A DNA stretch of 64,000 nucleotides from Dokdonia donghaensis DSW-1 (GCF_001653755.1 NZ_CP015125.1:2551501-2615500); one strand, 5' to 3'; shown: positions 33,881 through 43,402, numbered from the stretch's first letter. Made by a program: numbers and translations. Notes: generated from the sequence alone by a model not told the origin.

Positions 33881-36154
33881 TTATGCAGCGCTTTCTTTTT
33901 TGATTAAGTTAAGAGCACTTCCCTCACGATACCAAGCGATTTGAGCATCGTTGTACGTGTGGTTTACTTTAATAGTGTCTTTGCTTCCATCTGCGTGAAC
34001 GATCTCTACTGTAAGTGGAGTATCTGGAGCAAAATCTGCAATATCTATAAAGTTAAAAGTATCATCTTCTTGAATAAGGTCATAATCTGCCTCGTTCTGG
34101 AAGGTAAGACCTAACATACCTTGCTTCTTTAAGTTTGTCTCGTGTATACGTGCAAAAGATTTTACAATCACTGCAGCTACGCCTAGGTGGCGAGGCTCCA
34201 TTGCCGCGTGCTCACGAGAAGAACCTTCACCATAGTTATGATCTCCTACAACTACAGTTTTAATTCCTGCCTTTTTATACTCACGTTGTGTGTCTGGCAC
34301 TCCACCATACTCACCTGTAAGTTGATTTTTAACAAAGTTTGTCTTTTTTCCAAAGGCGTTTACAGCACCTATAAGACAGTTGTTAGAAATGTTATCTAAG
34401 TGTCCTCTATAACGTAACCAAGGTCCTGCCATAGAGATGTGGTCTGTTGTACACTTACCAAATGCTTTGATAAGTAACTTCATACCCTGCATCTCACTAT
34501 CTTGAATAGGTGTAAATGGCGTTAAGAGCTCTAGCCTTTCAGAATCTGGAGATACACTTACAACGACACCACTTCCATCTTCTACCGGAGCTAAGTAACC
34601 ATTATCTTGAACTTCAAATCCTTTAGGAGGTAATTCCCATCCTGTAGGCTCATCAAACTTAACCTCTTGACCATCTTCATTAAGAAGCGTATCTGTCATA
34701 GGGTTAAAATCAAGTCTACCTGCAATTGCTATAGCAGCAGTAATCTCTGGTGATGCTACAAAGGCGTGAGTATTTGGGTTACCATCTGCACGCTTTGCAA
34801 AGTTTCTATTAAACGAGTGTACGATACTGTTTTTTGGCGCATTTTTAGGATCGCTGTAACGAGCCCACTGCCCGATACAAGGTCCACAAGCATTTGTAAA
34901 TATCTTAGCATCTAGATTTTCAAAAATATCTAAGATACCATCACGCTCTGTTGTATAACGTACAAGCTCAGATCCTGGGTTGATACCAAGCTCTGCTTTC
35001 ATTTTTATTCCTTTATCTAGTGCTTGTTGAGCAATAGATGAAGCTCTAGATAAATCTTCATAAGAAGAGTTTGTACAGGAACCTATAAGTCCCCACTCTA
35101 CTTCTAGTGGCCACTCATTTTTTGTTGCCTTCTCTGTCATATCTGACCCTACAGCTGTAGAAAGGTCTGGAGTAAAAGGACCGTTAAGTAATGGGTTAAG
35201 CTCAGTAAGGTTAATCTCAATTACTTGGTCAAAATATTGTTCTGGATTTGCATATACATCTGCATCTGCAGTAAGGTATTCTTTTACATTGTTTGCAGCA
35301 TCTGCAACATCTGCACGATCTGTAGCACGTAAATAACGCTCCATAGAAGCATCATATCCAAATGTAGAAGTGGTTGCTCCTATCTCTGCTCCCATATTAC
35401 AGATAGTACCCTTACCAGTACAAGATAAAGACTCTGCCCCAGGGCCAAAGTACTCTACAATAGCACCTGTACCACCCTTTGCAGTAAGAATCTCTGCTAC
35501 TTTAAGGATAACGTCTTTTGGCGCTGTCCATCCTGAAATGGTACCTGTAAGTTTTACACCTATAAGCTTTGGGAATTTAAGCTCCCAAGCCATACCTGCC
35601 ATAACATCTACAGCATCTGCTCCACCTACTCCTATCGCGACCATACCTAGACCACCAGCGTTTACTGTGTGAGAATCTGTACCAATCATCATTCCTCCAG
35701 GAAACGCGTAGTTTTCAAGAACTACCTGGTGTATAATACCAGCTCCTGGTTTCCAAAAACCAATACCGTATTTATTTGAAACCGACTCTAAGAAGTTAAA
35801 AACCTCGCTAGAGACATTGTTTGCATTTTTAAGGTCTGTTGCTGCACCTTCTTTTGCTTGTATAAGGTGATCACAGTGTACCGTTGTAGGTACTGCTACT
35901 TTATCCTTACCAGCCTGCATAAACTGCAATAGCGCCATTTGCGCCGTAGCATCTTGACAAGCGATACGATCTGGAGCAAAGTCTACGTAGTCTTTACCAC
36001 GTGTAAATGCCGTAGAAGGCTTCCCATCCCAAAGGTGAGAATATAAAATCTTTTCAGAAAGTGTAAGGGGCTTACCTACAAGATCACGAGCCGCGTCTAC
36101 ACGCTCTGCCATACTTGCATAAACCTTCTTGATCATATCAATATCAAATGCCAT
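33881..36154 (-). CDS. acn: Aconitate hydratase
   Basis: Interconverts citrate and isocitrate in the TCA cycle through a 4Fe-4S cluster. Three cluster cysteines lie in IGSCTNSSYED and NACGPCIGQW. Other marks are VPTTVHCDHLIQA, MIGTDSHTVNAGGLG and the domain-4 GSSREHAAMEPRHLG. At 757 residues it is the mitochondrial-type ACO2 form, without AcnB domains. It stands alone with its own upstream region and shares a terminator with the VOC gene. Confidence 0.96.
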   Translation of the reverse strand: MAFDIDMIKKVYASMAERVDAARDLVGKPLTLSEKILYSHLWDGKPSTAFTRGKDYVDFAPDRIACQDATAQMALLQFMQAGKDKVAVPTTVHCDHLIQAKEGAATDLKNANNVSSEVFNFLESVSNKYGIGFWKPGAGIIHQVVLENYAFPGGMMIGTDSHTVNAGGLGMVAIGVGGADAVDVMAGMAWELKFPKLIGVKLTGTISGWTAPKDVILKVAEILTAKGGTGAIVEYFGPGAESLSCTGKGTICNMGAEIGATTSTFGYDASMERYLRATDRADVADAANNVKEYLTADADVYANPEQYFDQVIEINLTELNPLLNGPFTPDLSTAVGSDMTEKATKNEWPLEVEWGLIGSCTNSSYEDLSRASSIAQQALDKGIKMKAELGINPGSELVRYTTERDGILDIFENLDAKIFTNACGPCIGQWARYSDPKNAPKNSIVHSFNRNFAKRADGNPNTHAFVASPEITAAIAIAGRLDFNPMTDTLLNEDGQEVKFDEPTGWELPPKGFEVQDNGYLAPVEDGSGVVVSVSPDSERLELLTPFTPIQDSEMQGMKLLIKAFGKCTTDHISMAGPWLRYRGHLDNISNNCLIGAVNAFGKKTNFVKNQLTGEYGGVPDTQREYKKAGIKTVVVGDHNYGEGSSREHAAMEPRHLGVAAVIVKSFARIHETNLKKQGMLGLTFQNEADYDLIQEDDTFNFIDIADFAPDTPLTVEIVHADGSKDTIKVNHTYNDAQIAWYREGSALNLIKKESAA

Positions 36155-36319
36155 ATATTTATGTATTAGGTTGTTAAATTATTCCGTTCTAAAAACGGTC
36201 TACGAAAGTACAAAATACCCTACTTAATAGCAATAGTACAATGGACGCTTCATCTAGAGAAAGTGAGATTTATCAAGGTACATAAAAATTAAACTTCAGA
36301 TTACACAATTCTAAAAAAG

Positions 36320-36358
36320 AACCCCTCCAAATTATCATATTAATAATTTGAAGGGGTT
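36320..36358 (-). terminator. Terminator of the small lipoprotein gene
   Basis: A 16-bp stem AACCCCTTCAAATTAT/ATAATTTGGAGGGGTT (one mismatch) with a 7-nt loop, then TTCTTTTTT on the minus strand. It lies 42 nt after the stop codon. Confidence 0.88.
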
Positions 36359-36378
36359 AAATTTATATGTTGATAATT

Positions 36379-36396
36379 ACGCTTTCGCGAAAACGT
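36379..36396. repeat. Iterated palindrome copy, one base changed, intergenic
   Basis: ACGCTTTCGCGAAAACGT differs from the 18-bp form by one base (A for G in the right arm). It lies between a stop codon and that gene's terminator. Confidence 0.9.
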
Positions 36397-36400
36397 TGTA

Positions 36401-36904
36401 TTAAAATGTACTTAATGCATAATTTCCATCAAAAGATCCAGCTACTAGATTACCATCTGTGCGCTGAAATTCAAAAATGATGTGGATTTCTTTCTTATTT
36501 CTGTCAAGCGAAACAATTCTGAAGAAACCAGAAGAAACGATTTGCTCATCAAGAATAAACTCACCGTCTGTCACTTCTCCTTGATTGAGGTTACCATTTG
36601 CAACAGTAACAAAATTTGTGAGGTCACCGCCTACATAATACGACTTTTCAATTAAGCTATTTGCAGTGGTTTTAAAGACAGCTGCATCAACATCATTTGC
36701 AGATCCATCATCTGAAAGATTATTACTAGTAAGAATAACATCTCCCTCTGGCGTCACATATACCATATCTGTAATGTAAGCAACGCTATTGTACTGAAAT
36801 CCATTCTCATTACCTAATGTATTATTAGGCACTGTTTCTTCTACTGAGCAAGAAGTAAAAGCTAGTAAACAGCTTAACGCTGCATAGTATATATATTTCT
36901 TCAT
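36401..36904 (-). CDS. Small lipoprotein of unknown function
   Basis: The start MKKYIYYAALSCLLAFTSC gives a normal lipoprotein signal peptide with lipobox AFTSC. A longer frame adds 15 residues with no signal-peptide logic and is rejected. The mature part of about 150 residues is polar and beta-rich, with EFQRTDGNLVAGSFDGNY near the C-terminus, perhaps a small beta-sandwich. No family recognised. No near neighbours share its transcript. Confidence 0.8.
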   Translation of the reverse strand: MKKYIYYAALSCLLAFTSCSVEETVPNNTLGNENGFQYNSVAYITDMVYVTPEGDVILTSNNLSDDGSANDVDAAVFKTTANSLIEKSYYVGGDLTNFVTVANGNLNQGEVTDGEFILDEQIVSSGFFRIVSLDRNKKEIHIIFEFQRTDGNLVAGSFDGNYALSTF

Positions 36905-37128
36905 CATACTTATGATTTGGGACGTATAAGTCAAATGTATGACAAACACTTCAAATCATCGTTGAAAAACATAAATATTCGATGAAATACACAAATTTGC
37001 GTTTTTACTTAAGTATTGAAATATCTTAAATATGGCAGATATTGAGAAAAAATTAGACAACACAAACCCCAAAATAAACATTTTACTGTTTATCAATCAC
37101 TTGCTGTATATGAAGTATTAGGTGATAG

Positions 37129-37144
37129 CGCTTTCGCGAAAGCG
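37129..37144. repeat. Iterated palindrome copy, intergenic
   Basis: Perfect 16-bp CGCTTTCGCGAAAGCG, ending 2 nt beyond the MoxR-ATPase stop. Confidence 0.95.
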
Positions 37145-37146
37145 TT

Positions 37147-38100
37147 CTAAAAAAGATCTTTAATAATAGACTCTATAGTGAGTCCCTCTGCCTCTGCTTT
37201 ATAGTTTTTAATCATTCTATGCCTAAGGATACCGGTAGCTACGGCCTGTACATCTTCTATATCTGGCGAGAATTTACCATTTACAGCTGCGTGTGTCTTT
37301 GCACCAAGTATTAAGTTTTGAGACGCACGTGGTCCCGCTCCCCAGTCTATGTAATCATTTACTATCTGAGCAGCTTTTTCTGTCTTAGGTCTCGTCTTGC
37401 TTACTAGATTTACTGCATACTCTATCACATTATCTGCAACAGGGATGCGCCTCACTAGTTGCTGAAACTCTATAATCTGGGCTGCATTTAATAATGCACT
37501 TACTGTAGGCTTACTATCTGATGTGGTCGCTTTTACAACATCTACCTCTTCTTGAAAAGATGGGTAATCAAGATTAATAGAAAACATAAAGCGATCTAGT
37601 TGTGCCTCTGGCAGTGGGTAAGTTCCCTCCTGCTCGATAGGGTTTTGAGTAGCTAGCACAAAATATGGTAGTGATAAAGGATATCTCTGCCCAGCAACTG
37701 TAACCACACGCTCTTGCATCGCTTCTAGAAGGGCAGCTTGAGTCTTAGGTGGTGTACGGTTAATCTCATCTGCTAGAATAATATTAGAAAAGATAGGGCC
37801 TTTAATAAATTTAAACTGTCTAGACTCATCTAGTATCTCTGATCCTAATATATCACTAGGCATTAAGTCTGGAGTAAACTGTATACGTTTAAAATCAAGA
37901 CCTAAGGTAGTGGCAATAGTGTTTACCATTAATGTCTTTGCAAGCCCAGGAACACCTATTAATAAAGCGTGGCCACCAGAAAAAATAGAGAGGAGAATCT
38001 CATCTATTACTTTTTCTTGACCTACTATTATTTTTGATATTTCTGTTTTGAGTAATCCGTGCTTTTGCACGAGATTCTTTATGGCTGCAACGTCAGACAT
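37147..38100 (-). CDS. MoxR-family AAA+ ATPase
   Basis: Chaperone-like ATPase of 317 residues. Walker A GVPGLAKT, Walker B ILADEINRTPPKTQ, sensor 1 FVLATQNPIEQEG and the lid near GAGPRASQ are all present. MoxR proteins usually act with VWA-domain partners to activate enzymes or insert metal; the usual DUF58/VWA genes are not next to it here. It lies 8 nt downstream of the SurA-like gene, so it may serve envelope folding or just share a transcript. Confidence 0.95.
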   Translation of the reverse strand: MSDVAAIKNLVQKHGLLKTEISKIIVGQEKVIDEILLSIFSGGHALLIGVPGLAKTLMVNTIATTLGLDFKRIQFTPDLMPSDILGSEILDESRQFKFIKGPIFSNIILADEINRTPPKTQAALLEAMQERVVTVAGQRYPLSLPYFVLATQNPIEQEGTYPLPEAQLDRFMFSINLDYPSFQEEVDVVKATTSDSKPTVSALLNAAQIIEFQQLVRRIPVADNVIEYAVNLVSKTRPKTEKAAQIVNDYIDWGAGPRASQNLILGAKTHAAVNGKFSPDIEDVQAVATGILRHRMIKNYKAEAEGLTIESIIKDLF

Positions 38101-38108
38101 CTATTTCT

Positions 38109-39560
38109 TTATTTTTTTAACCAGTTACTTACAAAATCACAATCACGGTTTTCTCCGTTGATTTTGATATAAGTCTCTGCAATTTTTTCTTCTTGCCACT
38201 TCTCTATGGCTTTAATTTGCTTTTGGCGTAAGGCAAGTTCTTTAATTTTTATGTAATCGTTTACATAGTCTGCCTTATGCTCTTCCAGTCTATTATTTAC
38301 TGAATACAAAAGATACTGCTTTTGCCCTGTTCTAGTTTGATCTGTAAAAACAAGTGATACCTCACCATCCTCAAGGTCATCTATTTTTGAGTAAATATCT
38401 GGATCTACTTTAGTAAGTTCAAAACGTCTGCTACCTGTTTGTGGTATTGTAAGCGTACCTCCATCATACTTAGTTTCTTCCTCATCTGAAAATTCTTTTG
38501 CAGCCTCCTCAAAGGTTAACTCACCGTCTACAATGCGCTTTCTTACAAGTTTTACTAGATCTTTTGCTTCTTCTTCTTGAGCTTCTTTAATTTCTGGTAC
38601 AAGCAGTATGTGACGTATGTCCTTACGTTCTCCTCTTGTTTTTTCTACATAAACAATGTGAAAACCAAACTCTGTCTCAAAAGGCTCACTTATCTCTCCA
38701 TCTTGAAGGCTAAAGGCAACGTCTCTAAACTCTTTTACAAGTGGGGTGTTGCGGTCTATTACCATAAGACCTCCTTCTGATCTTGAACCTGGGTCTTGGG
38801 TATATAGTACAGCCTTTGTCGCAAAGCTACTTCCGTTCTCTAGAATATCTCTACGAAAACCTTTAAGGCGATCTATCACCTTCTGACGCTCTTCTTCTGA
38901 AGCCTTGGGCTCAATTACGATTCTTGATATTTCTAACTCTACTCCTACCGTAGGTACTTGATCTTCTGGAATACTCTCAAAAAATGTCTTAACCTCGTCT
39001 GGTGTTACATCTACCGTCTCAATGATTTTGTCATTCATTAATTCTGATAAGATAATATCTTTTCTAATTCCAAAAAGTTCGGCTCTTAAATCTGCCATAT
39101 TATCCTTCTTGTAGAATTCTACAACCTTTTGTTCTGAACCTAACTGGCTCGAAAAACGTTGTATAATTTGATCTACCTCACTGTTTACTCTAGCATCTTG
39201 TACGATAAGACTATCTTGAACTGCCTGGTGAGCAAGTAATTTGCTTTCAAGTAAATTACCCATTACTTGGCAAGGTGTAACCTCTGAAGCTGCTTGTCCT
39301 TGATTTTTTATATCTGATAGGAACTTATCTATATCACTTTCTAGAATAAGGTACTCTCCTACTACACCTGCAACTCCATCTACCTTAAATTTGTCTATAG
39401 ATATTTTTACAGTGTCCTTTTTTACTACTGGTGCTTCTTCAACTTCTGTAGTTACTGCTGCTGCAGTCACCTCTGTAGTTTGTGCAAAACCTATTTGTAT
39501 AGCAAAAAACAGGACTAATATGTTAGTTGTAAATTTCAAATTTTTTGTTTTTAATAGCAT
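38109..39560 (-). CDS. SurA-like periplasmic peptidyl-prolyl isomerase
   Basis: Signal peptide MLLKTKNLKFTTNILVLFFAIQIGFAQ, a spacer rich in Thr, Val and Glu, a SurA-type N domain (VDGVAGVVGEYLILESDI) and two parvulin-type domains: EISRIVIEPKASEEE with GFHIVYVEK, and RHILLVPEIKEAQ. SurA escorts unfolded outer-membrane proteins to BAM. About 484 residues; a start seven codons earlier is possible. It overlaps the preceding gene by 38 bases, so the two are coupled. Confidence 0.9.
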   Translation of the reverse strand: MLLKTKNLKFTTNILVLFFAIQIGFAQTTEVTAAAVTTEVEEAPVVKKDTVKISIDKFKVDGVAGVVGEYLILESDIDKFLSDIKNQGQAASEVTPCQVMGNLLESKLLAHQAVQDSLIVQDARVNSEVDQIIQRFSSQLGSEQKVVEFYKKDNMADLRAELFGIRKDIILSELMNDKIIETVDVTPDEVKTFFESIPEDQVPTVGVELEISRIVIEPKASEEERQKVIDRLKGFRRDILENGSSFATKAVLYTQDPGSRSEGGLMVIDRNTPLVKEFRDVAFSLQDGEISEPFETEFGFHIVYVEKTRGERKDIRHILLVPEIKEAQEEEAKDLVKLVRKRIVDGELTFEEAAKEFSDEEETKYDGGTLTIPQTGSRRFELTKVDPDIYSKIDDLEDGEVSLVFTDQTRTGQKQYLLYSVNNRLEEHKADYVNDYIKIKELALRQKQIKAIEKWQEEKIAETYIKINGENRDCDFVSNWLKK

Positions 39561-40380
39561 CATCCTTAATCTCCTTTTCAAGCCTTTTTATAAGGGCTAA
39601 CTTCCTTTTGTTATTAATAATCTGATTTATAGTAGGACGTACATATTCTAACGGTGCGATATCGTTGCGCCCTAGCGTATTTTTTACAGCGATCAAATAT
39701 AATCCTAATGAATCTCGTAGCTGTATGAAATTTGTTTTTTTTAACAACTGTTTTGAATTTTCGTTGTTAATAATATTTATTTGGTTTATCACAACTCGCT
39801 CTTTTACCCATATTGAGTCGTTAAGGAAATGATTTTTATATTGAAACTTTAGAGAATCTAATGTCTTGGCGTCTCTATAATCTGAACTTCGAAATAACTT
39901 TTTTAATTCATTTAAGTCGCTATAGTCTTCTTCTACTTGTATAAACTTAAACTGAAGCAAGGGTTCGTTAAGTAAGAAATTCTGTCTATTATTTTCATAA
40001 AATGCTTTTGCTTCATTATCTGAAACTATACTATCCAACTGCTTATTAATAAGCGCATCTTTATAATAGCGTATATATAAATCCTTCCTGTATTTTGCTA
40101 CTAGCGCCTCAAAGGCTTCTTGATCATCTTTTGGTAAATTACGCATAGCACCATCTAGCAATAATTGATCTGTCGCCCAATTATTTATATAGTTCTGTAC
40201 AAAAGACGCACTATCTGTAATCGTATTTGATGACAGAATATCTTTTAATGTTTCTTCTGTAAGTGTATGGTCATTTACTCTAGCAATGACAGTCTCTTCT
40301 TCTGTTTTTTGAAAATAACCACATCCAGCCAACAAAAAAGTTAAGCTACCTAAAATAAAAAATGATTTATAATTACTCAT
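39523..40380 (-). CDS. SurA_N-like lipoprotein without catalytic domain
   Basis: A lipoprotein (LLAGCGYF, Cys20) of 285 residues. The opening RVNDHTLTEETLKDIL and the following helices resemble the substrate-binding N domain of SurA, but no parvulin domain follows; the C-terminal half is charged and helical. It may be an anchored holdase working with the two isomerases on each side, with which it overlaps by 8 and 38 bases. Confidence 0.75.
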   Translation of the reverse strand: MSNYKSFFILGSLTFLLAGCGYFQKTEEETVIARVNDHTLTEETLKDILSSNTITDSASFVQNYINNWATDQLLLDGAMRNLPKDDQEAFEALVAKYRKDLYIRYYKDALINKQLDSIVSDNEAKAFYENNRQNFLLNEPLLQFKFIQVEEDYSDLNELKKLFRSSDYRDAKTLDSLKFQYKNHFLNDSIWVKERVVINQINIINNENSKQLLKKTNFIQLRDSLGLYLIAVKNTLGRNDIAPLEYVRPTINQIINNKRKLALIKRLEKEIKDDAIKNKKFEIYN

Positions 40381-42304
40381 TATATCTAGATATAAGCTTA
40401 TTTAAAACTGTTTTGTTCACAGTAATGTTACTATCTTCCCTTAGACGATTTACAAATGTATCTTCAAGAAATTTTTGATAATCACTCATAACTTGTCCTC
40501 TTACATTTTGTAATGTGTTAGTCATTGCTTCATTAATAGAAACAACTTCATATACTAAGTAGTTCTCGCCTTCTTTTAAAAGTTCTTTATCTCCTATTCT
40601 TACTACTCCAGTCATAGGAAGGTCTTCTTTCACAAAATCTTTCAAGGTTACTATAATAGGCGAATCGTGCTTTTTCTTTAATACACTTAGTACGCTATTA
40701 CTATTTTCTCCTTGTGTATTGCGCTTTAAGTAAGTACTGGCAATCTTCTTTTGAGATGTAGTAAACACCCGCGTTGTAAAAGTTTGTGATGCATTGTACC
40801 TTTCTATATTATTAATATAAAATGTTTTTAAACCTACACTATCTTTCTGAGCCTTATCCCAGATTTCTGTTTTTAAAAGGTCAAAAAGTAACAATCCCTC
40901 TTTATACTCTTTAATAAGAAGACCAAAATCTGAGTCTTGCTCCTCTAGATGTAATTTGTGATAAGTGATTAGAGCATTATTAACAAAATTTTCAACTTCT
41001 CTTTTTACAAAATAGTCTCTTGAAACGTATGGAGCCTTGCGATATTTTTTTTCAAGTGCTTGAGCAATATCTTTGTGAGTATAAACCTGATCTCCAACCT
41101 TAAGTGCCTCTCTCAACAACGCATTACCATCTGTAAACACATTTAACTTCTCTTCATAAACCTCTGGTAAAACAGACGTAAAATAGCTTACGATTTCTTG
41201 TTCTTGAGTGATATTATACTGTTCTCGTAATCTAGTATTAAGTTCTTGCGATAAAACACGGGCACGGGAGTCTTTTGTAACCCTCTTAGTAAGTGAAGGC
41301 TTCATTTTCTCAAAAGATAGTACGGGATTCTTCTTAATTAATTTTAAAATATGCCATCCAAATTTCGTTTTAAACGGCTCAGAAATGTCACCTACTTTTT
41401 TAAGATCAAATGCCGTATTCTCAAACTTGGAACTACTTAATTGACCTTTTTCAAAAGCACTTAATACCCCTCCTTTTTTTGCAGAGTTTTTATCATCACT
41501 ATAATTAAGTGCTAATGTTTCGAAAGCTGCGCCTTTTGCAAGTAACGCTCTTACTTCTTTGATCTTTCCCTCTGCTATAATACTAGAATCTTTTTGCTTT
41601 AAAGCAATCATTATATGAGCAACCTGAACAGACCCCTGTGCTATTCTGGAAGCAGTAGGCTGTACTATATGATACCCGAAACTCGTTCTAAAGGGTTGAG
41701 AAACTTCATTAATCTTTGTAGTATATGCGGCGTTTTCAAAAGGATAAACCATTTTAAAAGCCTTAAACCACCCTAAGTCTCCGCCATTTTGCTTGGCAGA
41801 TGGATCTTCACTATACTTACGTGCAATGAAAGCAAAATCTTCTCCTGCCACAATACGTTTTCTTGCCTCTAATAATTTATTAAAAGCCGTTAGCGTATCT
41901 TTTGGTAATGCATCTGGACGCACTCTTACAAGAATATGCCTTGCTCGAAGTTCATTTTTAGTTCTATTGTAGGCCTCTTCCACAAGCTTATCTGTCACTT
42001 GTACATCATTGAGATAATCTTTTGCCAGTTGTGTTCTATATGAGGCTATCTCTTTTTTATAAGACGCTTTGTTATGAAGCCCTTTTCTATAAGCTTCTTG
42101 AACTTTAAGCTTATAATCTATAAAGAGGTCTAGGTATTGTTCTGGTGAGTTCTCTTCTGCGTCGTTTATGAGAGCAAGATTTTTCTCATAAACACGCACA
42201 AAATCTACTGTAGTTACTTCATCATTATTTACTTTAAGTAATACCTCTTGCTGTCCTAAAGAGACAAAAGACATAAAAAAACAAACTATAAAGAGGTAAC
42301 GCAT
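40373..42304 (-). CDS. Periplasmic peptidyl-prolyl isomerase with two parvulin domains
   Basis: Signal peptide MRYLFIVCFFMSFVSLGQ. Two rotamase domains: RARHILVRVRPDALPKDT to SFGYHIVQ (about 117-216) and VAHIMIALKQKDSS to KFGWHILKL (about 225-325). These have the usual opening HIL/HIM and closing FG(Y/W)HI motifs. A long helical C-terminal part (330-643) is unlike SurA. First gene of a three-gene foldase operon, perhaps with the MoxR gene at the end. Confidence 0.9.
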   Translation of the reverse strand: MRYLFIVCFFMSFVSLGQQEVLLKVNNDEVTTVDFVRVYEKNLALINDAEENSPEQYLDLFIDYKLKVQEAYRKGLHNKASYKKEIASYRTQLAKDYLNDVQVTDKLVEEAYNRTKNELRARHILVRVRPDALPKDTLTAFNKLLEARKRIVAGEDFAFIARKYSEDPSAKQNGGDLGWFKAFKMVYPFENAAYTTKINEVSQPFRTSFGYHIVQPTASRIAQGSVQVAHIMIALKQKDSSIIAEGKIKEVRALLAKGAAFETLALNYSDDKNSAKKGGVLSAFEKGQLSSSKFENTAFDLKKVGDISEPFKTKFGWHILKLIKKNPVLSFEKMKPSLTKRVTKDSRARVLSQELNTRLREQYNITQEQEIVSYFTSVLPEVYEEKLNVFTDGNALLREALKVGDQVYTHKDIAQALEKKYRKAPYVSRDYFVKREVENFVNNALITYHKLHLEEQDSDFGLLIKEYKEGLLLFDLLKTEIWDKAQKDSVGLKTFYINNIERYNASQTFTTRVFTTSQKKIASTYLKRNTQGENSNSVLSVLKKKHDSPIIVTLKDFVKEDLPMTGVVRIGDKELLKEGENYLVYEVVSINEAMTNTLQNVRGQVMSDYQKFLEDTFVNRLREDSNITVNKTVLNKLISRYNE

Positions 42305-42386
42305 ATAAGGAATTAGTTATTTGCAAAAATAGGCATAATCAACCACTGTGCAATACCAACGGTTTTAAGTAATCTTTAGTACATCT

Positions 42387-42407
42387 ATGCTGCTCTGTAA
42401 GCAGCAT
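42387..42407. promoter_or_regulatory. Short hairpin in a divergent control region
   Basis: ATGCTGCT/AGCAGCAT with a 5-nt loop in the 142-nt gap between the foldase operon and the next plus-strand gene. TATTTTTG at 42414-42421 (plus strand) may be a -7 box. An operator or leader hairpin is possible; no partner is obvious. Confidence 0.35.
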
Positions 42408-42446
42408 ATTATATATTTTTGAACTCACATTATTAGAGCAACACCA

Positions 42447-42680
42447 TTGGAAAAACTTAAACTTATATGGGACTTTAGGGGTCCAGACTCAGAAAAAATT
42501 GCCCTTCATCACGAGATACATCTTAAAGAGTATGCTAGTGCAAAAGGACTTAACGCACCTCTTACAGGTGTAGAAAGCCAATCTGAAGACTTTGCACTCG
42601 CTTATCTCGTTGTAGACAAGGATGCTATGAAACCAGTGAGAGACGACTTAAAACCACACAGAGGACAGCTCTTTACTTAA
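42447..42680 (+). CDS. Conserved hypothetical protein (77 aa)
   Basis: Starts at TTG as MEKLKLIWDFRGPDSEKIAL; no ATG is in frame close upstream. HHEIHLKEYA follows, and the end is VRDDLKPHRGQLFT. The His-rich start after WDFRGP suggests a small soluble fold. I recall similar short proteins in Flavobacteriaceae but no function. It lies 81 nt before the OmpH/Skp gene. Confidence 0.65.
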   Translation: MEKLKLIWDFRGPDSEKIALHHEIHLKEYASAKGLNAPLTGVESQSEDFALAYLVVDKDAMKPVRDDLKPHRGQLFT

Positions 42681-42761
42681 AAAAGCACCCTTGGCACAGA
42701 TATTGTCTTCAATCACATATATTTGCACGCGCAAATGATAAATCTTAACAAAACACATACA

Positions 42762-43274
42762 ATGAAAAAAATCGTACTCGCAATGTTAGTCGTGCTATTT
42801 ACAGCAACAGCTTTTGCACAAAGTAAAGTAGGAACTGTAGATGCAGATTTTATCCTTACAAAAATGCCCGAGCTTACTGCTGCAAATGAAGAAGTAAAAA
42901 AATACAATCTTGATCTTGAGTCTCAAATGAAAGTAAAGATCGAAGATTATGAAGCAAAAGTAAAACTATACCAAGCGGGACAAGCAGGCTTTACAGACGA
43001 AGAAAGAAAAACTAAGCAAGGAGAAATCATTGCACTAGAAGACGATATTTCTAAATTTCGTCAGAATGGAGCACAACTTTTACAACTTAAACAATCTGAA
43101 GTAGTACAACCACTTTATAAGAAAATAGGTGAAGTTGTAACTACAGTGGCAAAAGAGCAAGGCTTCTCACACATCCTTACTATAGGTAATAACAACAACT
43201 TTGCATATGCAGATCCTGCATCAGACATCACGATGGCTGTACTTGCAAAAATGGGTATCAAAATAGAGGAGTAA
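42762..43274 (+). CDS. OmpH/Skp-family periplasmic chaperone
   Basis: Signal peptide MKKIVLAMLVVLFTATAFAQ, then KVGTVDADFILTKMPEL, a long charged coiled-coil region (about 45-130) and a C-terminal strand-helix pair with VAKEQGFSHILTIGNNN. Skp trimers grip unfolded outer-membrane proteins. The ATG 13 codons inside the longest frame is chosen because it gives the proper signal peptide. It is followed by a strong terminator. It forms part of a local envelope-folding theme with the SurA-like genes. Confidence 0.93.
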   Translation: MKKIVLAMLVVLFTATAFAQSKVGTVDADFILTKMPELTAANEEVKKYNLDLESQMKVKIEDYEAKVKLYQAGQAGFTDEERKTKQGEIIALEDDISKFRQNGAQLLQLKQSEVVQPLYKKIGEVVTTVAKEQGFSHILTIGNNNNFAYADPASDITMAVLAKMGIKIEE

Positions 43275-43292
43275 AATCCTTACTACATCATA

Positions 43293-43326
43293 AAAAAAGC
43301 CGCTCTCTTAAGAAAGCGGCTTTTTT
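43293..43326 (+). terminator. Terminator of the OmpH/Skp gene
   Basis: AAAAAAGCCGCT/AGCGGCTTTTTT stem, loop of 10 nt, T-run following; starts 18 nt after the stop codon. Confidence 0.92.
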
Positions 43327-43331
43327 TACTT

Positions 43332-43384
43332 TGTCCCGTCCTGAAATAAGTTCAAATTGTGTCAACTTATTTTAGGACGACACA
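43332..43384. repeat. MITE-like 53-bp inverted repeat
   Basis: Two imperfect arms of about 21 bp, TGTCCCGTCCTGAAATAAGT and ACTTATTTTAGGACGACACA, face each other around an 11-nt centre. The ends are TG and CA, as in IS3-type insertion sequences. It carries no gene. It looks like joined ends of a lost insertion sequence or a tiny MITE between a terminator and a convergent gene. Confidence 0.6.
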
Positions 43385-43402
43385 ATTAAACTATATAGAA
43401 TC

